DNA of 64,000 nucleotides from Spirochaetota bacterium. Lineage in GTDB: Bacteria; Spirochaetota; UBA4802; UBA5550. The DNA is taken from positions 26,622 to 90,621 of the forward strand of contig JAFGJX010000086.1 of the NCBI GenBank assembly GCA_016928865.1. The letters run 5' to 3'. Positions 60,918-64,000 of this stretch are shown piece by piece (position 1 is the first letter of the stretch; each line of letters starts with the position of its first letter). A model generated the notes under the pieces. The model had not been told where the DNA came from. It saw only the letters and a program-made list of their open reading frames with translations, and did not search any database. A program made the translations under genes and the position numbers.

Positions 60918-61023
60918 GGAGATTGCGGGCCGTCTCAGCGAGAAGGCGACATGGAGGTCGCCGATCCCGCCGCGTAATCAGGAGGATTTTACGCGGCGGG
61001 CGAGCGAGATGGCCCCAATCTCC
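60918..61023. other. three-way-junction inverted-repeat element
   Basis: An outer stem of 18 pairs (60918-60936 with 61006-61023, one bulged C, one G-U) encloses two perfect hairpins: GGCGAC-ATGGAG-GTCGCC (60945-60962) and CCCGCCGCGTAA with an 11-nt loop and its complement (60966-61000). On the plus strand both loops hold GGA motifs (ATGGAG, CAGGAGGA), as in CsrA-binding RNAs. It is not a tRNA: no T-loop, anticodon arm or D-arm sequences are visible. It may be a structured RNA or a mobile palindromic element. Confidence 0.55.
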
Positions 61024-61050
61024 AATGAATATGAAAATAATATTTTAATC

Positions 61051-62274
61051 TCATAATCGCTTCCGCAGTATCGCGTTCTCTCCGAGCTCCCGGTCGAAGG
61101 TGATCCGGTACAGGGCGTTGGGCCGCGCCAGGTCAACGATCGTTCCTTCGCTATCGCGAATTTCTTTCACGAGAAAGCGGTCGTCTTGCACGGTATCCGT
61201 GATGGGGAATATCGCCTCCAGCGTCTCGTTCGGGCGGATCGGATTGAATGTCTTCACCAGGGAGGCCCCGTCCGTGGCGGTTCCGGCGCTGTATCCCATG
61301 AACATCGCCTTCCTGATATAGGGGACGGGCCCGAAGCCTTCCCCGTCGAATTCATTAAAGACGTCAGCGGTGTAGGGACGGTGGCTCACCAGATCGAGCT
61401 CCTCGCGGTAGAAGGGGAGGTTCTTTTCGAACCCGGGCGTGCCTGCACATTCGGCGGCGTGGCGGTAGATACGGGCGGTATTCGCCGAGTAGTAAATGGA
61501 CTTCATTCTTCCTTCGATCTTGAGCGCGTCCACGCCCGCGTCGATGTATTCGGCCAGCCGGTCGATGAGGCAGAGGTCCTTCGAAGACAGGATCTCGGTT
61601 CCGGACGCATGCTCGATGATGTCGAGGTGACTTCCCTCGCGCTTCTCCTCCACGAGCGAGTAGCGCCACCGGCACGCCTGCGCGCAGTCGCCGCGGTTGG
61701 CGTCGCGTCCGGCCATGAAGCGGGAGAGGAGGCACCGGCCGGAATAGGCGACGCAGAGCGCGCCGTGGACGAAGACCTCGATCTCCGCGTCCGTGTTGTC
61801 CCTGACCATCCGTATCTCCTCGAGCGTGGCCTCGCGCGCCAGCACGATACGGTCCACGCCCGCCCGGTGCCAGAAGCGGACCGCCAGGTGGTTCAGGGTG
61901 GACATCTGGGTCGAGAGGTGCACCTTCCAGGGGGCCCCGGACTCCCTGACGAGCGCCATCATGCCGGGATCGGACACCATGACAGCGTCGAAGGGGAACC
62001 CCTTCATTTCCCCGATGTATCGCGCGGCCGCCGGGATGTCCTTTTCATGCAGGAACGAGTTCATCAGGAATATCGTCCCGGCGCCATGTTTTTTACAGAA
62101 GTCGAGGGCCTCGCCGATATCGCCGCGCGTGAAGTTGTCGGACTGTATCCTGAGGTTGTGCTCCTCGCCGCCGAAGTAGACGGAATCCGCGCCGTAGAGG
62201 ACAGCGAACTTCAGCTTTTCGAGGTTGCCGGCGGGCGCCACGATCTCAGGCCGTTTGCGTGATGGTACCGTCAT
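61051..62274 (-). CDS. U32-family protein (TrhP/YegQ-like tRNA hydroxylase)
   Basis: A 407-aa member of the U32 family, once called collagenase-like peptidases. PEIVAPAGNLEKLKFAVLYGADSVYFGG at the N-terminus, EVFVHGALCVAYSGRCLLSRFM, and RGDCAQACRW with conserved cysteines match the TrhP (YegQ) group. TrhP uses prephenate to hydroxylate uridine 34 of tRNA and has an iron-sulfur-ligating Cys set. The length (407) is close to TrhP rather than the longer RlhA (~650). It lies upstream of the structured region and hisS on the same strand. Confidence 0.88.
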   Translation of the reverse strand: MTVPSRKRPEIVAPAGNLEKLKFAVLYGADSVYFGGEEHNLRIQSDNFTRGDIGEALDFCKKHGAGTIFLMNSFLHEKDIPAAARYIGEMKGFPFDAVMVSDPGMMALVRESGAPWKVHLSTQMSTLNHLAVRFWHRAGVDRIVLAREATLEEIRMVRDNTDAEIEVFVHGALCVAYSGRCLLSRFMAGRDANRGDCAQACRWRYSLVEEKREGSHLDIIEHASGTEILSSKDLCLIDRLAEYIDAGVDALKIEGRMKSIYYSANTARIYRHAAECAGTPGFEKNLPFYREELDLVSHRPYTADVFNEFDGEGFGPVPYIRKAMFMGYSAGTATDGASLVKTFNPIRPNETLEAIFPITDTVQDDRFLVKEIRDSEGTIVDLARPNALYRITFDRELGENAILRKRL

Positions 62275-62324
62275 AGTGCGGCAATTGTTTATCGCGCGGT
62301 ACCGGGCGGCAAGTAAAAAAAATA

Positions 62325-62377
62325 TGGACAGGCGCGGCCGGGGGGTCTATCATAGGGCCGCCATTCCAGTATGATAG
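62325..62377 (+). promoter_or_regulatory. promoter with -10 box inside an inverted repeat
   Basis: TGGACA (62325-62330), 17 bp, TATCAT (62348-62353). CTATCATA (62347-62354), covering the -10 box, repeats inverted as TATGATAG (62370-62377) just before the ribosome-binding site AAGGAGG (62380-62386). A regulator binding here would mask the -10 box; alternatively the RNA hairpin controls translation. Confidence 0.5.
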
Positions 62378-62391
62378 TAAAGGAGGCACTC

Positions 62392-63309
62392 GTGAAAAAG
62401 TCAATGAGCGCGGTCCTGGCGCTGGCCGCAGGCATGGTAATCATCGCGGCGCCCACCCCGTCGCGCGCGATAGAGGTGGGTTTCGGGTTGAGCGGCATGT
62501 ACGACATGTGGCTGCCCGCCTTCAGGTACCTCCACGCCGGCGAGGCCTGCAAGCTCGCGGGCGAAGGGCTCAAGCACGACAATGACGGCGGACTGATGCT
62601 GGGGCCGGAGCTCGGCATCTACACCATGGACTGGAAGCTGAACCTCCAGGTGCTCTTCGGCGTCACGAAAAACGACCTCTCCTATTCCTCCGCGGTCTGG
62701 GACGCCACGGTCTGGAATTTTGTAGGCCCGCCTTCTCCTCCCTACATCATGATCGGCGAGGGCTCAACGCGCCGCTACGACGCCGATCTCAAGGTCGCGG
62801 TGCGGCTGAACGATTATTTTAACTTCAATATCGGCGGCCGGTTCAACTATGGGGACGGCGAGGGGTCGCAGTTCCGTTTTCATATCCCGCTGGCGTTCAA
62901 TTACGGAAATGACAGCTATCATATATGGCAGGTGGGGCCGGAGCTCGGCATCGGGTTCAACTACACAATAGAGGGATTCACGATCTATCTGGACGCGAAT
63001 GTGCTGGTAAACGGCGGGAACAATTATCTCGAGCGCAAGCTCGCCTGGCCGGGCTTGTTTCCGTACGTGGTGCCCTTTAAATACGACACTGATTTCCTCG
63101 GGTTCGGCTTTGATACGGACGCGGGCGTGTCCTACTATATAGAGAAGGCGCATATCCTGCTCGGGATGGGATTCCGCTGGGTCGGGGTCGTGTGCGTGTC
63201 GCTGTCTGACTACAGCTCGACAACGGACCTGACGCACAAGGAGGGCTGGATGACCGGGGAGTGGGACCATCTCTATGGCCTGACCTTCAACGTGGGGTTC
63301 AGGTTTTAA
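62392..63309 (+). CDS. exported outer-membrane barrel-like protein
   Basis: A 305-aa exported protein. Start GTG 62392, because AAGGAGG lies 5 nt upstream. Signal peptide ~1-26 (ending APTPSRA). The rest consists of amphipathic beta strands with aromatic girdle residues (IEVGFGLSGMYDMWLP, LNLQVLFGVTKN, FNFNIGGRFNYGDG, YGLTFNVGFRF), closing in Phe. It looks like an outer-membrane beta barrel of about 10-14 strands; no specific family is recognised. An LEA14-type lipoprotein gene follows after 41 bp. Confidence 0.75.
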   Translation: MKKSMSAVLALAAGMVIIAAPTPSRAIEVGFGLSGMYDMWLPAFRYLHAGEACKLAGEGLKHDNDGGLMLGPELGIYTMDWKLNLQVLFGVTKNDLSYSSAVWDATVWNFVGPPSPPYIMIGEGSTRRYDADLKVAVRLNDYFNFNIGGRFNYGDGEGSQFRFHIPLAFNYGNDSYHIWQVGPELGIGFNYTIEGFTIYLDANVLVNGGNNYLERKLAWPGLFPYVVPFKYDTDFLGFGFDTDAGVSYYIEKAHILLGMGFRWVGVVCVSLSDYSSTTDLTHKEGWMTGEWDHLYGLTFNVGFRF

Positions 63310-63350
63310 CGACGACTTGCATTTCAGGAACTATACACGAGGATGTTATC

Positions 63351-64000
63351 ATGAAAAAAACATTCATCGCGATCGCGCTTCCGGCGCTCTTCCTCTCCTG
63401 CGCAGCGCTCCAGAGCCTCATTGGAACAAAGCCGGAGGTGAGACTCAAGAAGTTCGATATTGATTCCATCAGCCTGTCGGACATCACCTTCCTGTTCGAT
63501 TTCGAGCTGACCAATCCCTACCCGATAGGGTTCACCCTGGATGACATCGGCTTCAATGTCAGAATCGAAGGGAACCAGCTTATGAAGACAAGGACCAAAA
63601 AGGGCGTGACCGTCAGGGCGGGAGGGAGCGAAGTCACCTCGGTCACGGTGAAGCTGGTGTACCTGGACATCATCCGGCTCATTAAGGACTATACCGAGCG
63701 TGATTACCTCGACTGTGCGTTTGACATCGATATCGCGATCCCCCTTCCCGAGGCGGTGCAGTCGATCAAGAAGAACATCACGTTCGATTACACGGTGCAG
63801 AAGAAGATTCCCGCGATGAAGCCGACCTTCAAGCTGGCAAACCTCCAGGTGAAGGCCCCCACCATGCAGGAGATACAGAAATCGCTTGTAGAAACCGGGA
63901 AGAAGAACCTCGACCCGGTGAAGATCTTCAACGTGCTTGACGGGCTGATTTCCGGCAGGGGTGCAGAGGCGGTAACCTCGTCGATCGACCTGACCTCGCT
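63351..64000 (+). CDS. LEA14-type (WHy domain) lipoprotein, cut by the window end
   Basis: The first 216 residues of a lipoprotein. The signal ends in a relaxed lipobox (FLSC at ~18). Residues ~25-125 match the LEA type 2/WHy fold: VRLKKFDIDSISLSDITFLFDFELTNPYPIGFTL, where NPYP is typical, and KKGVTVRAGGSEVTSVTVKL. The rest up to the edge is a second similar region (FDYTVQKKIPAMKPTFKLANLQVKA). Such proteins sit at the inner or outer membrane and are linked to desiccation or envelope stress. GAGGATG precedes ATG 63351. The stop lies beyond the window. Confidence 0.82.
   Translation, partial: MKKTFIAIALPALFLSCAALQSLIGTKPEVRLKKFDIDSISLSDITFLFDFELTNPYPIGFTLDDIGFNVRIEGNQLMKTRTKKGVTVRAGGSEVTSVTVKLVYLDIIRLIKDYTERDYLDCAFDIDIAIPLPEAVQSIKKNITFDYTVQKKIPAMKPTFKLANLQVKAPTMQEIQKSLVETGKKNLDPVKIFNVLDGLISGRGAEAVTSSIDLTS

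Larger units (their letters stand above)
60727..61050. other. 324-bp intergenic region with two structured elements
   Basis: No gene. The part next to hisS carries a REP-like palindrome cluster (60756-60835); 60836-60917 is AT-rich and featureless; the part next to the U32 gene carries the three-way-junction element (60918-61023), followed by AT-rich sequence. Both flanking genes are on the minus strand, so transcription from the U32 gene toward hisS would pass through both elements. Confidence 0.7.

Noticed and set aside
60918..61023. tRNA or tRNA-like cloverleaf
   Set aside because: Stem lengths and loop sequences do not fit; the longest arm is 12 bp with an 11-nt loop and there is no T-loop sequence.
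1..64000. CRISPR arrays, insertion sequences, prophage, rRNA and tRNA genes
   Set aside because: None seen on reading either strand; no regularly spaced direct repeats, transposase or integrase motifs. A tRNA scan and covariance search would settle the RNA part.

Overview
The window looks like a piece of chromosome from a Gram-negative-type (diderm), moderately GC-rich, heterotrophic bacterium. It has outer-membrane barrels, OmpA-family proteins, a periplasmic HtrA protease and many lipoproteins, several with relaxed lipoboxes (FLSC, MFTGC, CGSC) of the kind seen in spirochaetes. An LruC-domain protein, free-standing chemoreceptor-like sensors, a hybrid kinase, two cyclic-nucleotide-binding diguanylate cyclases and a bifunctional Rel also fit an environmental member of the Spirochaetota. 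That placement is inference. I saw no rRNA, tRNA, CRISPR array, insertion sequence or phage gene. A few stretches (about 1-4300, and 45387-45713) look more AT-rich than the rest.

Layout. 155-7743: LruC-domain protein, small membrane and Cys-rich proteins, HEAT-repeat protein, an SDR reductase divergent from a hotdog thioesterase, and two paralogous sensor proteins that lack any output domain. 7858-14744: SGNH hydrolase; an operon of membrane protein, Tat-exported amidohydrolase and FAD oxidoreductase; an RCK potassium channel overlapping a cyclic-nucleotide-binding protein; a zinc-ribbon protein. 15108-21803: coiled-coil lipoprotein and OmpA protein, a large unknown cytoplasmic protein, a MATE exporter and an outer-membrane barrel. 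22118-27507: a translationally coupled AmmeMemoRadiSam cassette whose MEMO-AMMECR1 fusion and radical SAM protein both carry lipoprotein-type export signals, followed by a membrane spermidine-synthase-like protein. 27808-35171: catalytically degenerate transglutaminase-fold protein, hybrid histidine kinase, and an MBOAT/SGNH O-acylation pair.

35391-39775 is a selenium cluster: cysteine desulfurase-like enzyme, DUF3343 protein, and selD, which is itself a selenoprotein (in-frame UGA at 37035-37037). Two DedA proteins and a DUF1003 protein follow. 39930-44855 holds an OmpA protein and a signalling operon: an RsbRD-like sensor, a CNBD-GGDEF protein and a CNBD-GGDEF-DHH-DHHA1 fusion. The fusion appears able both to make a cyclic dinucleotide and to hydrolyse (cyclic or linear) dinucleotides.

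44906-64000 is mostly housekeeping: short SSB, YkgJ-like protein, YlbF protein, HAMP protein, a metallopeptidase/ATP-grasp pair, Maf, Rel, fibronectin-like and TPR proteins, HtrA, a porin-like barrel, Apt, an RsmG-TrmH fusion, HisS, a U32 protein (TrhP-like), a barrel, and an LEA14-type lipoprotein cut by the window edge. Between the U32 gene and hisS lies a perfect-stem three-way-junction element (60918-61023) next to a REP-like palindrome. The strongest candidates for something new are the CNBD-GGDEF-DHH signalling operon, the lipoprotein-anchored AmmeMemoRadiSam cassette and the three-way-junction element.
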